Origin: Bugula neritina
Lineage: Eukaryota; Bryozoa; Gymnolaemata; Cheilostomatida; Bugulidae
Length of the DNA stretch: 64,000 bases
Direction: 5' to 3'
Assembly (NCBI GenBank): GCA_964035545.1
Contig: OZ037767.1
Span: forward strand, 29,998,128 to 30,062,127
Both the position numbers and the translations under genes were made by a program. Numbering within the stretch: the stretch's first letter is position 1; every line of letters starts with the position of its first letter. Under the pieces are notes generated by a model. The model saw only the letters and a list, made by a program, of their open reading frames with translations, did no database searches and was not told where the DNA came from. Below are positions 1 through 13,370 of the stretch, piece after piece.

Positions 1-3000
1 ATAATAAAAATGTTTAAAAACTTAATTACAATTTACATAAATGAAAATAATGCTCCCTACCATTCTTTTCCTTCACATGCGGGACAAGGTGTGATAGGAC
101 TGTTACTGCTAGTTCACAGTGAGGAGAGCCATCAAAACCTTTTAGCTTGTTGGCCAACGGTTTCCAGAGAGACGCGAAGTGTTTCACTTTATAAAGATAT
201 AACCACAACTACTGAATAACGTACACCAGTAGATAGAATCTATATCTAATATAGCAGCTGCTACTCAACTCAATGTGACTGTCAAAGCAACTCTTGCAAA
301 TACAGACATTACACAACCAATAATCAAATCAATTAATAATCAATAATGTGTGTACATTGAGAAAAAAATTGTCTTTGCTTTAGATAAGAAAAGGAGCTTG
401 CCAAAAAATTCCCTTCAACTAATCGTAAAGATTGCCTTTAAAATTACGGTACAGGATATTAGAGGTCCTTGGTCAATGCTATAGTAATACAGTTCACTAT
501 CCTCAGTAAAGGCAATTTCCGATGCCCACATTTTCATAGGAATTGTCTTCCCAACAGACAGAGCTGACTGTGACATTGCCCACTCTACTGTACTTCAAGG
601 AACATGGAGAGTGAGAACTACGCACCTGTGGAGTCATCAGAGACTCTGCGGATAATCTCATGTACGACAGGAAGTAGCTTGTCTATCTGACTCTTGTTGA
701 GGAGAGGTAGAAGTTTCAGCACAAAGGCATCGGTTACACTCTCTCTTATTAAATATACCAGCAGGTCACTAGCTGCTGCCGCATTGGTATCATCCGAGTC
801 AGCAGTCTGTAGACACTCCTCCCAGACGTTAAAGTCTATTCCGTCTGGAGAGCAGGTGTTGGTGAGGGCTATGAGCAGCATCTGCAAGGTATTACTATAT
901 TACACACAGATGTGGAGAATAAACACAGGTGTGACTATATTACACACAGGTGTGATGAATAGACAGGTGTGTGAATATATTATACACAGTTGTGGAGAAT
1001 AAATAGAGGTGTGACTATATTACACACAGGTGTGGTGAATAGACAGAGGTATTACTATATTACATACAGGTGTGGTGAATAGACAGAGGTATTACTATAT
1101 TACACACAGGTGTGGTGAATTGACAGAGGTGTGACTATATTACACACAGGTGTGTGGTAAATGAGTGCGGAATTTTCCACTCAACAACAACAATTTTCTC
1201 TGTTAAGGTGTAGCAAAAATCATGTTTGAAGCAACAGCTATTATCTGTGACGTATAACATAATATTCAATAATCTTAGTAGCAATATACTAGACACAACA
1301 ATATTCTAAGCCGAACACGTCAAGAAAGCAGGCAAACATTCACAAAAGTTTTTAAAATTATTTTTAATGAACAAATAAAAAATATCCCATAAATCCTGTC
1401 TAACTGACAAGAAAATGTAGATACACTTAGTTTCGCTATCGTACATCTATCGTTACAAAACTACTCGAACACAACCAACTACCTTGTATTTATAGCCACT
1501 CTCCATATTCACCAATGAGTCAATAATAGAAAGACGTTGCGCTATTTCTGCAGACGTAGTGACTGGTCTAGAAGTGAACGTCTGCACACAGACCTCTAAA
1601 CATCTGGAGTACGCCTCGAGAAGTGCAACCTCTGTACCTGCAATACATTTCTCTCTCTTAGTGAACTGCTTCTACTAAGTTTTTCTAATTTACCACAGAT
1701 TTTAAATTAAATTATCCAATACATTAATTTGAATGAAAGCTTGACAAGACCATAAATGAAAAAGCAACTCACAATAATTGTAAGTTTTTAAATTTTTTTC
1801 AGAGCAGCTGCTATGCTATAAAAATTAAAAAAAATTCAAGTGACAATTGGAAAAAGATACTCATCTAAATTGATGGTAGACTAAACTAACCAATGAGGAA
1901 GTTTAAGACGTGCAGCAGATCAGCTGAAGAAAATGCAGGAGCAAACATCTTTGTGGAGTGGAGGATGAGCAATGTCAACTTATCATCATGCTTTTTGACA
2001 TTTCTTAGTTTTGAGAGAAGACGACTTCTAAATATCTGCGTAAAATATTGTAAAATATTGTAAAATATTTTCATCATGTGTGCAGGATGTTGCCAGCTGG
2101 GATTTCAGAACAAAGAAAACACAGAAACAAAGGCAGTGCCTTAACTAAATAAAGCAGTTTTACTTAGAAAAAGCTAACAGTGGAACTAGTAAAAAGAAAG
2201 TAAGGCTGGTATCTGCAATATTTGTGAGTTGGCTCCCCCTGCTACTATGTTCCAACTACAGACAGGGAGAACAACTCCTAAATGTCAAGTTTATATATTT
2301 AATTTATAAGTATGTTATCATAACTAATTAGAATACCTCGGTCTGAGCTTTCAACTCTTCGATTTGAGAGGCGTGAATTCTCTCCAGTACACTGTTACAT
2401 AACTTGGTAATGTAGTTGAATGTAGAACTGTTGGAGTCATCTCCCATGTACCACTTAAGTACAACACCAGATTGTATCAACTTCTCAGCAACTAACACAC
2501 TGTCCTGGATAGCTAGTAGTAGATCTCCAACATATGATGTCATTTCCTCTTCTTTATCTGTTTCCTGTAAATTAACCTTACTAGTAGAACATGTTCAACT
2601 TTTACTCAATTCTCATTATCTAGATTGAGTATACCAAACTGAGTAACGAACGCCAACGGGCTTAAAGCCATTACTTAAAAGGCTTTCCAAAAACAAAAAC
2701 TATACTTCCTGTTAAAAGCAAGCTGTGTCACTCAAAGAGCACACGATTTCCACAATGGAGCAGCTGTTGAGAATTCACAGCTGACATCAAGTATCTCGGG
2801 GTATGACAGAAGAGTATGTGACAGAGTATGTGACAGAGCATGTGACAGAGTATGACAGAAGAGCATGTGACAGAGTATGTGACAGAAGAGCATGTGACAG
2901 AAGAGTATATGACAGAGCAAACCTGACATTGCCATAGTGCCAGAAGACAATAGTGACATGCTGTTTCCTGCTCCACTGCAGACATCTGCTGCCCGACACG

Positions 3001-6000
3001 CTTCAGCACAGCCTCTCTCAGTTTAGCTGCATCCTGGGACCCCCAGTCAAGTAGGAAAAACAACTCCCACATGTCTCCCTCAGGTCCCAGACTACACTTG
3101 CCCACCTTGGCCTACAACAGATTCACTGAGAATAGAAATCTGGGTCTCCTCTTAGAGTCTAAACAGCGAGTAACCCAAACTCTCTCTCGAGGGAGCAGAT
3201 CGCCAGCTGAAGATGAGTTAGTTGTGCTGGTAGATAGCTGGGGAGAACTATGAGGTGATTTTAAAGCCCTCAGGCTATTAAATAGTTCTATGATGATGTA
3301 ATACTTTGAATGAACCAATGAAATTAAGCAATACATTCTAAAGTCAGTTACACGATCCAATAGAACGGTATAATACAAACCTTTTTCGTGCCGAGTATCA
3401 CATCCGACACGAGGGACAAGCTGGACTTGCTGTGCGTAGAGAGGAGGGAGGCGAGAGGTAGAGGGTTGTCTTGCCTCAGTAATATAGCCGAGAGACACGT
3501 GTGCACGTAACTCCGTATGTCATCTGTAGAAGACAACTCTAGAACTTGGGTCATTTTACTTAATTTAGTACACACCGGAAGTTTCCAGTTTTTAGCTATT
3601 TTTCACAATTTAGCTGCTAATGAACATGGGTTTTTGCCCAAAACTAGTTAAATGTCAATCAACACACATAAATAATCCAGGTTCTTTTTAATTTTGATTG
3701 ATTTTCCATGTTTTTTCCTAATTATTTAGCTACTTTTGATTGCAGACCGTTATGGTTTTTTCGTAACGGTCTGCAATCAAAAGTAGCTGAATAATTAGGG
3801 AAAAACATGGAAAACCAATCAAAATTAGGAAGAACCTGGATTATTTATGTGTGTTGATTGACATTTAACTAGTTTTGGGCAAAAACCCATGTTCATTAGC
3901 AGCTAAATTGTGAAAAATAGCTAAAAACTGGAAACTTCCGGTGTGTACTAAATTAAGTAAAATGACCCAGTTACCGACTCGCTAACAATAACTCACTGTG
4001 TGTATACTGTAGTAGTATAACTATACAATATTCTGGTAAAATCAACTAATTATGTAAGAAATCAAAGTTTCTGGGAGCTTTTGAATTCAGGTATTGATAT
4101 CAGATAGATAAGTCATGGACTAAAATATTGTCTTAAACCAACACGCAATTCAAATTGACAAACAAAAGAAACACCTATTTAGTGCAATAAATGAACTCCT
4201 CTAACCTGATTGGTCAACTTTTTCTGAATGTTTCAGTGCAATGGCTACAAGGGGACTGAACGGCAAGGGTTTGTTTTCTATGGTCCTGCCCTGCTTTTTA
4301 TGTTCAGATACTATAAAAAGATGCCGACAAAAACATATACTAGATATCGACATGAAGGTAATTATTCTGATCAGAATAAAATTAGTTTTTCTATAAATAC
4401 AAAATATTAAAATTTAGACACAACAATTGCTGGCTAGCAAGTAGCATGTAAATTCTCAACTTAAACCCTTGAAAGACTACAGATAGTAAGAAGTGACACG
4501 CACCACCTGTCACAACCTGACACACTGTGTCAAGGTAGGGGTATGGGTTACTGAACAGAGTGCTGAGTATTTTCTCCAGGAACTCAACAGACTCCAGTTT
4601 AGAGCTGTGTTCCAGCCAGACGTCCAGTTCACCATCCAGCTTCTCAAACCACCCAGTTTGTTTCAGTTGCTGGAAGGAGAAACAACATGCCCTCATGTAT
4701 GTAAGAGTAACGTATGCTGTATAATATACCATGTAACGTATGCTGTATAATATACTATGTAACGTATGCTGTATAATATACCATGTAACGTATGCTGTAT
4801 AATATACCATGTAACGTATGCTGTATAATGTACCATGTAACGTATGCTGTATAATATACTATGTAACGTATGCTGTATAATATACCATGTAACGTATGCT
4901 GTATAATATACCATGTAACGTATGCTGTATAATATACTATGTAACGTATGCTGTATAATATACCATGTAACGTATGCTGTATAATATACCATGTAACGTA
5001 TACTGTATAATATACCATGTAACGTATGCTGTATAATATACCATGTAACGTATGCTGTATAATATACCATGTATAGTGCATAGCATGATGCATAATATTA
5101 CAGCTGGTGTAGCTATTGATGTGAATAAGTACTGATAACTCCGACTGATATGAAGAAATCATGTAAAATGATGATAGAAGCGAGATACTTTACTGACAGA
5201 TTACTTTTTACAATAAAGTGTTTTATAATGCATCTGGTAATGCCACTAATAATGCATCTGGTAATGCCACTAATAATACATCTGGTAATGCCACTAATAA
5301 TGCCTCTGGTAATGCCACTAATAATGCATCTGGTAATGCCACTAATAATGCATCTGGTAATGCCACTAATAATGTCTCTGGTAATGCCACTAATAATGTC
5401 TCTGGTAATGCTACTAATATTGCTTCTGGTAATGCCACTAATAATGCCCTGGTAATGTAAATTAATATTCAAACTACCCTGACAAGCAGCTCTCTGGCCT
5501 GAGTACGGATGTCAGCATCTGTCTCTCCCTCTATTATCTTCAATATCATGAGTAGAGTACTTCTTTGGCCTTTTCTCTACACAGACACAGAACTACCTTG
5601 TAGCTACATTATATCAGTGTGAATATCATGTGCTATGTGGGAGTTTTCTTCCCGGCCCTCAGCTATCCTTTACTATGATGAGAAACTCTGCCAGGTGGCT
5701 CCATACGCATAACTATACTCAAGCTTAGAAGTCTGTAGCAATTGCAGGTATTTTAAAGAAAGCATAAGCCGTAAATCAGATGTAATTTGACGATTATTGG
5801 AGATCAAATTAGGTTTCATGTAAAACTACCTCCCATTAGTGCTGAAACTCATAAATAATGCATGGTGAATAATGCTGTAACGTGGTGAGGAATGCTGTAA
5901 TATGGTAAGTAATGCTGTAAAGTCACCTACCATTTTTATTGCGGAAAGTCCAGCTTCATTGCCCAACTCACCAAGTAACTTTAGAGCCTTCACTGTGAGA

Positions 6001-9000
6001 CCAGCGAACTACCAGAAAACACAACGCAGAGTAGAAATACTGCAACATAGTTACAAACAGTATCACAGTCACACCATCATACAAGACAGTAAAACGGCAA
6101 AGCAAACACAACTACAGCGTCTAAGACAAAGCACTGTAAGAAGACAGCCTAAAGATATTAGTAACTGCTCACTCCATGCTATGTTTATACAGTATTACAC
6201 ACACCTCACTAGAATGTTAAGTTTATACAGTATTACACACACCTCAGTAGAATGTTAAGTTTATACGGTATTACACACACCTCAGTAGAATGCTATGTTT
6301 ATACGGTATTACACACACCTCAGTAGAATGTTAAGTTTATACGGTATTACACACACCTCAGTAGAATGTTATGTTTATACGGTATTACACACACCTCAGT
6401 AGAATGTTTATACGGTATTACACACACCTCAGTAGAATGTTAAGTTTATACGGTATTACACACACCTCAGTAGAATGTTATGTTTATACGGTATTACACT
6501 CACCTCACTAGAATGTTTATACGGTATTACACACACTTCAGTAGAATGTTTATACGGTATTACACACACCTCAGTAGAATGTTAAGTTTATACGGTATTA
6601 CACACACCTCAGTAGAATGTTATGTTTATACGGTATTACACTCACCTCACTAGAATGTTTATACGGTATTACACACACCTCAGTAGAATGTTAAGTTTAT
6701 ACGGTATTACACACACCTCAGTAGAATGTTTATACGGTATTACACACACCTCACTAGAATGCTCCTCTACGTCGTCACTATCTGAGACACACATGGTCTC
6801 AATATCCTGCAATATGGCAGATATATTGATAGGCATGGTGGATTGGTAGATGGAGTGAGGACATAACTCCAGATAGAGTGTCAATACGTCCAATATTCGT
6901 CCTGCCAAGTTTTTTCGGCCTGAAGAATAAATGCAGGTTGGGAGAGAACAACTTTATGATAGGCAAGACAACTCCATAACAAGAGTATGTAATGTTGGAT
7001 TATGAAAAGACGACTCCTTAAGAAGAGTGCGCAGTATTAGATTAGGAAAAGATAACTCCATAAGAGTGCAGAGTTTGATGTTCCAAGTACCTGCTTTGAA
7101 CTCATCTGTGGAGAAAGTCTTCTTCAAAGCAGACCAGCACTGCTGTATGACATCAACATGTGGCATCAGCTAAACCAAAGAGTATAACATGTTATATACA
7201 ATACATCACATCAGCTACACTAGTAAACTAAGTTGGAGACAATAAACTGATTGAGCAAATTGTCATTGTCATTACAACACAGATAACAGATAATTCACAC
7301 AAATTTATAGGTATTTCTGTTGTTATAATACCTGAGCTGACACCATATGACAGGTGAGAAATACTGACACCATATGACAGGTGAGAAATACTGACACCAT
7401 ATGACAAGTGAAAAATACTGACACCATATGACAAGTGAGAAATACTGACACCATATGACAAGTGAGAAATACTGACACCATATGACAGGTGAGAAATACT
7501 GACACCATATGACAGGTGAGAAATACTGACACCATATGACAAGTGAGAAATACTGACACCATATGACAAGTGAGAAATACTGACACCATATGACAAGTGA
7601 GAAATACTGACACCATATGACAGGTGAGAAATACTGACACCATATGACAAGTGAAAAATACTGCAGACGCATCACATCATACAAACTGTATTTAGCACAC
7701 CGCCAACATCAGTAGGTTACATGTACAATAATATATAGTTCTCACGTTGCTATGACTACAACAAATGCTCACCTGCATAAAACGTTCAACAAAGAGTGAG
7801 TGCCAAGTCTCATATCTGTCCTTAGAGCAGTCCTTCTGCACCGTGGCCACAGCATCCTTAGCTCTGTTCATCACTACTAGTAGCAGACCCAAGGCTGAGT
7901 ACTGCCACGATAGTTCTGGCATCTGGAAGGTAAAGAAAGAAGCAGAGTTGGTAAATGCAGCACTAATTGCTAACTTACAATAAATGACTTGCAATAAATA
8001 AGTAACTAACGCTAGACGAGTGGTCTACATTGAATTATAATCATACACACTTACACTGAGCACATGTTTGAATATTTTCATAGTGGACAGTCCTGGAGAG
8101 GAAAGGGCAAGTGCTATGTTGCACAGAGTGTCATCTGAAGTTGTCTTAGCATGTTTCACCAGGTGCCCAAACGAGGGCAAACTATACATCAGCTAAAAAT
8201 ATCATCAATTCGTTAGAATCCATACATAAACCAACATATTCATTCACATAAATTGAAACTAAAACGGCAGATACCAGAAACTATTTACTCAACAGCTCAG
8301 AGGGAAGGAAAGGGTGAGATTCTTAGTATGTCTACCTTTATCACGTGATTGGCTGCAGTGAGCCAAGACTCGGTGTTCTTGACAGGAAGGGCGGAATCTT
8401 CTAGAACAGGCAAGTACCTGTGAAGTTGGTCGGGTCGGGAGGCGAGGCAGGCCACGACCACCTCCTCCAACTGGCTGTCATTGTAAGCACTGTTCAGCAC
8501 CGACTTCACAAGGATGTGAGTAACTACATGGTTCATGTTTCTGTAAGTATAACAACTGTTTGTGAGAGCTAAACACACCTTCGCATAAATAGTAAGCAGC
8601 TTTGAAACTAGAAATGTATACAACTCAAGCAGATTCCACGAGAAATAGATAAAATTGAGTTGAGAACTCCAACACAACAACTCCAGCACATGAGTGTGTA
8701 GAAACTGCTGGACCACACTGACCTTAACCCAGTGCCAAACTCAGGGTCACTGAATGTTATGCACTTCTTTGGATTAGATAGCAGAGATTTGACAAACTCA
8801 CAGACAATACTTTGAACTTTCTGTTTCTCTGATTGTGAAGTCTGAATAACATATACAAATACCAACGATTACAAACACAGAGAGATTGTTTAATAATTTT
8901 CTACACCAATCAAGCTCAATTATTAATAACGAATCTTTATCTCAATAACTACAAACTAAAATGAAAGTGAAAAGGTAACAATCGGAATGGCTTACACTTT

Positions 9001-11013
9001 CTTTTTCCCTCTTGACTGACTTGTGCCAGTTATAGCACTCGAGTATCTGAGGTACGGTGGTAATGTTGAACAGCTTAACTCGCTGAGTCTTGGTTATGAA
9101 GGTACTGGACAAGACATACTTATCAAGCACCGAGAGCACCTGCTCTATCAGCTCAGATGTGTCAGTATGTAGCAAACCAAACATTCCATTGAGTAAACCT
9201 ACAAGAGAAACCATAAAGAAACTCACTAATTCATTAATAACTCATTTAGATTGTACAAAGAAGCAGCTTTTAAATGCAATTTCATAGCAATAGTGAAGAC
9301 CTAAATACAACTATATATTATATGAAATATAGATTATATAATATAGATGATACAATATAATATAGTATGGTATATGATATATGGTATATGATATGGCATG
9401 ATATAATATATTATATTCAGTATTCAGTCATCACACCTATTCTCATTAAAACAATTTCAATTTCCTTTATTCTATCTAAACTCAATATTAAATTAAATTT
9501 AAATTTAGCACATGTAAAACATAATATTTGAGCGAGTAGTAAATGCATGACGACATGCAAATTAAAAACTAATATGCCAACCTTTTTCATCAATAATGGC
9601 TTTGAGTACAGGAAGAGAAGCATGCTCAATCATGGAGAGTAGAAACTTTATAAATGGCTGCCGTAACCTAGCAACAGCTTTCTCATTGTAGAGTGCATCA
9701 ACATCCTCTCGAACAAATGATATATTCGTGAATAGAAGACGAGTAGTTAAAAATCCGTGAGCTGTGACAGTCGTCAGCAATTGTATGGACGTTGTGTTAG
9801 TTCGTCCTTTCCCTATGGACAACACAGAATAGTCAACAGTTAGCAGAAAGAGTAAGACCAAACATAAATTCAAAAGAGATGTTCTTCAAGTAGAGACAAA
9901 TGACTTAAAGTTCTGGAAATAATGAAACCATGAGTAGCAACTGAATTGTTGCTTCAAGTTACAAACACTTGGTTTCGTTTTACAGAGTTATAAAATTACA
10001 AAGAGCCTTGGCTACACAAATGAGAAATAAACTTTTCAAAAAGCAATGTATAGATCCTTCACATAATAAATTGACTGTGTCGACAGCAGGATGGGAGTAT
10101 AGAGCTACGTTTATCTCCCATATGATACGACAAAATAAAGCTGACATTAAGTTAAAATGTGTTACAACAAAAAGAGTTCACAGAAACGCTCGTGACCAAT
10201 GACCTTGAACTTCAGCCTGTAGTCAAGCTACTCACCGCTAAGAATGAGACCATAAATTTTCTGGAAATGACCTTCAGCCAACTGCGTACAGATATTCTCG
10301 GCTGAGGAAGGAAACCTCTCCTTATAGCTGCTCTTTAGGAGCGCGGTAAGCAGAGAATCCAGTGTCTTCAGAACATGATAAATCTATAAACAGAAGATAG
10401 GAAAAAGTAAACATGTGTGAAATATAAAAGGAAATCTTTGCACTTGTATACATTTTTATACAATCTACCTCAAAGAAAAGTATTGTGATAATACATATAT
10501 ACATAATACGCCTCGAAGGAATATAACTGTATTAGTCATAACCTACCTCAAACTTGGAGTATAGGTCTTTATTGGAAATAACATTAAATATCTCTTTACA
10601 CTCGGGAGAGCTGACCAGATACTCGGCTATGAGGTCATAAGAAGTTCTCTGCTCTTTCTCACTTTTCTGCTCAAATTCTTTCACATATGAATTGAATCTT
10701 TCAAAAGCTGCAATGCGAACGTAAAAGACCATAATGATTGCGATGCTAGCACTGCTTTAGTTAAAGATGTCAGTTAAAAAATTGGAAGTAGAATTCATTG
10801 TCTGTATTTGTCCTGAATGTATACTATTATTATTGATATTGTCAGTAAAAACAAATACATACCTACTATAGTGCTGGCGGAATTACTCAGCAAAACCTTA
10901 AATTCTGGACTAGTTAGAGATGCCGCTTCCACTCTCGCTTTCTTCAAAATTTTTTGCTCTTCTTTTGTGGGAAAAGACCTTTTAAATCTTGACTTCCTGT
11001 TTACTACTGGCAT
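1..11013 (-). CDS. URB1: URB1/Npa1-like nucleolar pre-ribosomal protein (multi-exon, 3' end off window)
   Basis: URB1 (Npa1) is a large helical-repeat nucleolar protein needed for early 60S subunit assembly. I place the start at 11,013 (MPVVNRKSRFKRSFPTKEEQ), a basic N-terminus followed by exons that join in phase. Exons, approximately: 10863-11013, 10547-10707, 10236-10383, 9582-9812, 8998-9198, 8723-8841, 8336-8540, 8055-8192, 7773-7922, 7091-7169, 6750-6919, 5931-6008, 5478-5576, 4507-4669, 3381-3538, 2923-3111, 2337-2564, 1891-2035, 1483-1637, 626-881. Two weaker candidates lie at about 416-584 and 39-187. From memory of the family, the exon at 4507-4669 (ELDVWLEH, then FLEKILSTLFSNPYPYLDT) matches the conserved region of vertebrate URB1, and the exons at 8998-9812 match the N-terminal Npa1 domain. 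The exon at 584-416 reads into a stop, so it is either terminal or spliced before that stop. One or more exons between 5577 and 5930 are probably missed. The introns are full of minisatellites. Confidence 0.88.
885..1160. repeat. Minisatellite abutting a URB1 splice acceptor
   Basis: Tandem copies of a unit of about 40-55 bp (core TATTACACACAGGTGTGG, then TGAATAGACAGAGG) run directly from the intron side of the acceptor of the URB1 exon 626-881. About five copies are visible. Confidence 0.85.
2812..2921. repeat. Short tandem repeat (TGTGACAGAGTA/AGAAGAGCA type) abutting a URB1 donor
   Basis: About eight copies of a 10-15 bp unit built on TGTGACAGAG start at the first intron base after the donor of the URB1 exon 2923-3111. 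Confidence 0.85.
3547..3969. repeat. 423-bp near-perfect inverted repeat (foldback/hairpin element)
   Basis: The two 206-bp arms, 3547-3752 and 3764-3969, are reverse complements with about five substitutions, all transitions. They are separated by an 11-base loop (TGGTTTTTTCG, 3753-3763). The ends read TGGGTCATTTTACTT and AAGTAAAATGACCCA. The element lies in a URB1 intron, 7 bp upstream of the acceptor AG at 3540-3539. I see no ORF. It could be a foldback or MITE-like insertion or a local inverted duplication, and no clean target-site duplication is visible. Confidence 0.95.
4704..5075. repeat. 26-bp minisatellite, about 14 copies
   Basis: The unit is GTAACGTATGCTGTATAATA followed by TACCAT. 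It lies in the URB1 intron about 35 bp upstream of the acceptor of exon 4507-4669. The long open frames across it (TWYIIQHTLHG repeats) are artefacts of periodicity. Confidence 0.95.
5223..5458. repeat. 24-bp minisatellite, about 10 copies
   Basis: The unit is AATGCATCTGGTAATGCCAC followed by TAAT. Its length is divisible by three, so several frames stay open (an NNASGNAT octapeptide on plus). It starts about 20 bp beyond the donor of URB1 exon 5478-5576. I treat it as intronic and non-coding. Confidence 0.95.
6178..6757. repeat. 38-bp minisatellite that includes a URB1 donor site
   Basis: The unit is TTTATACGGTATTACACACA then CCTCAGTAGAATGTTAAG (38 bp), with 30-bp variants, about 16 copies. 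On the minus strand the exon 6750-6919 ends with CATTCTAGTGAG followed by the donor GTGTGTG. Each repeat copy carries the equivalent CATTCTACTGAG/GTGTGTG junction. Confidence 0.93.
7337..7665. repeat. 27-bp minisatellite, 12 copies
   Basis: The unit is GACACCATATGACAGGTGAG followed by AAATACT, repeated about 12 times with only G/A variants. It lies in a URB1 intron. All three minus frames are open because the unit length is divisible by three. It is non-coding. Confidence 0.95.
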
Positions 11014-13370
11014 GGTGTGTGTTAAAAAGCTTTCGGTGGGCCTCGTCACGTTGAGTAGACTCAATTTCCTACAAAACTGCCTTTACCTTTGCCTGTCAAA
11101 AGTAACATAAATGACATTATGAATATAGAGTGTATATTATGCAGACAGTTTTTAATGCTACTACTTAGTATCCAAAGGATCTGAACAACTTTAACTTTTA
11201 AACTGATTATAACTGCCAGCTTGAAGCTTCCAGCCCTACACTTACAATTTTACCCTAGTTAACTTAGAACAGTATAGCAATGGATGTTGAGTAAACCAAA
11301 TTTTACTCTAGAAAGTGTTTTATTAACAAACTAATAGTAAATAGGGCAGATCCATACAACATAACATGAAACATACAATCCCTGCCTTATAATAATAAAA
11401 AGATTAATGATATGATCTATTAGTATCACTATTAATATTCATATTATTATTATCATTATGCGATCAACTTATGATAGTGATAATATTCATATTGACAACA
11501 GTTGTTATACTTTTATATTATAATTATCAAAACGATGTTATATTATTATTTATAATTATGCACATGAGTGACATTTGAGGTACACTTAAAGTTTTATATT
11601 TTAATTTATATCGTAATGATAATTACTATTAGTATTAGTAATGGTATTACCTAGTAATAGTATTACTATCAACAGTTTCACTTAGTAGACTTAGTTCATT
11701 AATTACTCATTCGTAGTTCAAGTTGGTACATAGCTGATGCTCATACTCATAGTGATACTGATAGTCATACTGATACTGTCACTGTCATACTGATACTGAT
11801 GAGTGTCGGCCATACTCATACTGATATTGATAAACTAATCACCGTAGTGCTACTCATACTCATACTGGCTATAAGTATAATCATAGGCCTAGGGTATACA
11901 ATCATCATGATTATCATAATAATAATCATACTCATAGTGATAGTATAACTGTAAAAACTAACTCCTAGACTAACTCTAAGTCTAAGTAATACTAATAGTA
12001 ATACAGTATTACTAATACTAATAGTATTAGAGTAATACTAATAGTAATAGTAATACTAATACTAATAGTAATACTAATACTTATACTAATAGTAATAGTA
12101 ATTTTCAGTAAATAATATTTATTTATTAATTGTAAATTTACTGCTTAAAAATTTGAGTTTTATTTACTAAATAAATTGCTACATGAAGTTATAATTATAG
12201 TTATAATATATCAACATGTATATTTAGCGTTTTGGTTGTAAAACTGAAGGCGCTGTAAATTTTAAGTGCAGCTTGCAAAGCTGTAAAATAAGCCATTTCA
12301 ATGTGAGAAGCACGCCCTTGACAGTCATTATTATGGCAGTGACCTAGCTAGAATTATAGCTGGCTGGGTTTCATAACTTGAGATCCTGTGCTAAAGTAAC
12401 GCAATATGTAGCAAGAGAAAATAACTCTATGCATTAAAACAAACGTTATAATGATAATTATATCGAGTTTTAAAAATGTAGCCCATAATTCTACATATTA
12501 CTTCACTAGAGTTATTGTTGTGCAAGCTTGGATCAACAGCTATCACGGGTATGTAGGGCTGAAATTCACACCATACCAATATTATGAATTAGAATATTAT
12601 ATTTATTATTTATGCTAATATAATAATTTAAATTATTATGTTATGATTATTTACAATCTAAATATCCGTATTACTACCAGTGTGTGTTACTCATTTTCAT
12701 GTTACTACATTTACAATATCAAATTCAATATGAATAATAAAATTAAATATAATAAATAAGAATAAATTATTAATTAATAATAAATTACTGTGTTGACTTA
12801 GTGTAAGTGTTACATTTAGTTTTACTTTTACTGCTTGAGTCAATGTGATTTAAGGTAAAGTAATCAAATTAATTAAATATTAAGTAATTAAGTGTATTAA
12901 ACTTAAAGGAATTAAATATAAATCATTAAATGAATGTAAAATTAATTTTTAAGAACATGTATATGATAACATTAACAGTATGAGTATATGATTATGTCTC
13001 ATTATAGTTTTGTTTATTTATAAAATGTTAGATTATTTCAGGCACTCAATTTTGAATAATGTTTTTCCCATTTGAGCTCTAAAATGGATAGTACGGTTCA
13101 AGCTGAAATATTTAATACATTCAGTCTGAATAAAACTTGTGAAGCACAAAACCGTGTACTGTTTTGCCTGCATGATATTGGTAATCAAAATGATAATTAA
13201 GGGTGAATCACCTGATACTTCAAAATAAATGAGTTAATGAACTCATTAATATTTCTGAGTCACTCTTGTTTTCAGTCACGTTTAGCCGAGCATTTTTATT
13301 ATATTTTACAGCATTTTCTTTAAAATAGTCACTCCTTAGTTGATGGCATCTTGATGGAAACTGGCAGGAA
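11014..13370. other. Divergent URB1/zinc-finger intergenic region with hexanucleotide low-complexity DNA
   Basis: This AT-rich region lies between two head-to-head genes. From about 11,735 to 12,105 it is built of degenerate hexamers of the form T-N-A-T-A-S (TAATAC, TAATAG, TCATAC, TGATAC). A possible upstream 5' exon for the plus-strand gene lies at 13,084-13,180 (ATG, 32 codons, GT donor), but its phase does not fit the next exon. Both promoters are presumably here; no TATA box or initiator was assigned. Confidence 0.6.

Noticed and set aside
4228-4410. Plus-strand frame of 60 codons between URB1 exons
   Set aside because: It lies opposite a URB1 intron with no homology or splice support.
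4704-7665. Series of direct repeats that could resemble CRISPR-like or protein-coding repeats
   Set aside because: The repeats are contiguous with no unique spacers, lie in introns of a eukaryotic gene, and their open frames arise because the unit lengths (24, 27 bp) are divisible by three.
13084-13180. Possible first coding exon of the zinc-finger gene (ATG, 32 codons, GT donor)
   Set aside because: Its phase-1 end cannot join the exon containing 13371 without a stop. It may be a non-coding 5' exon or a chance frame.
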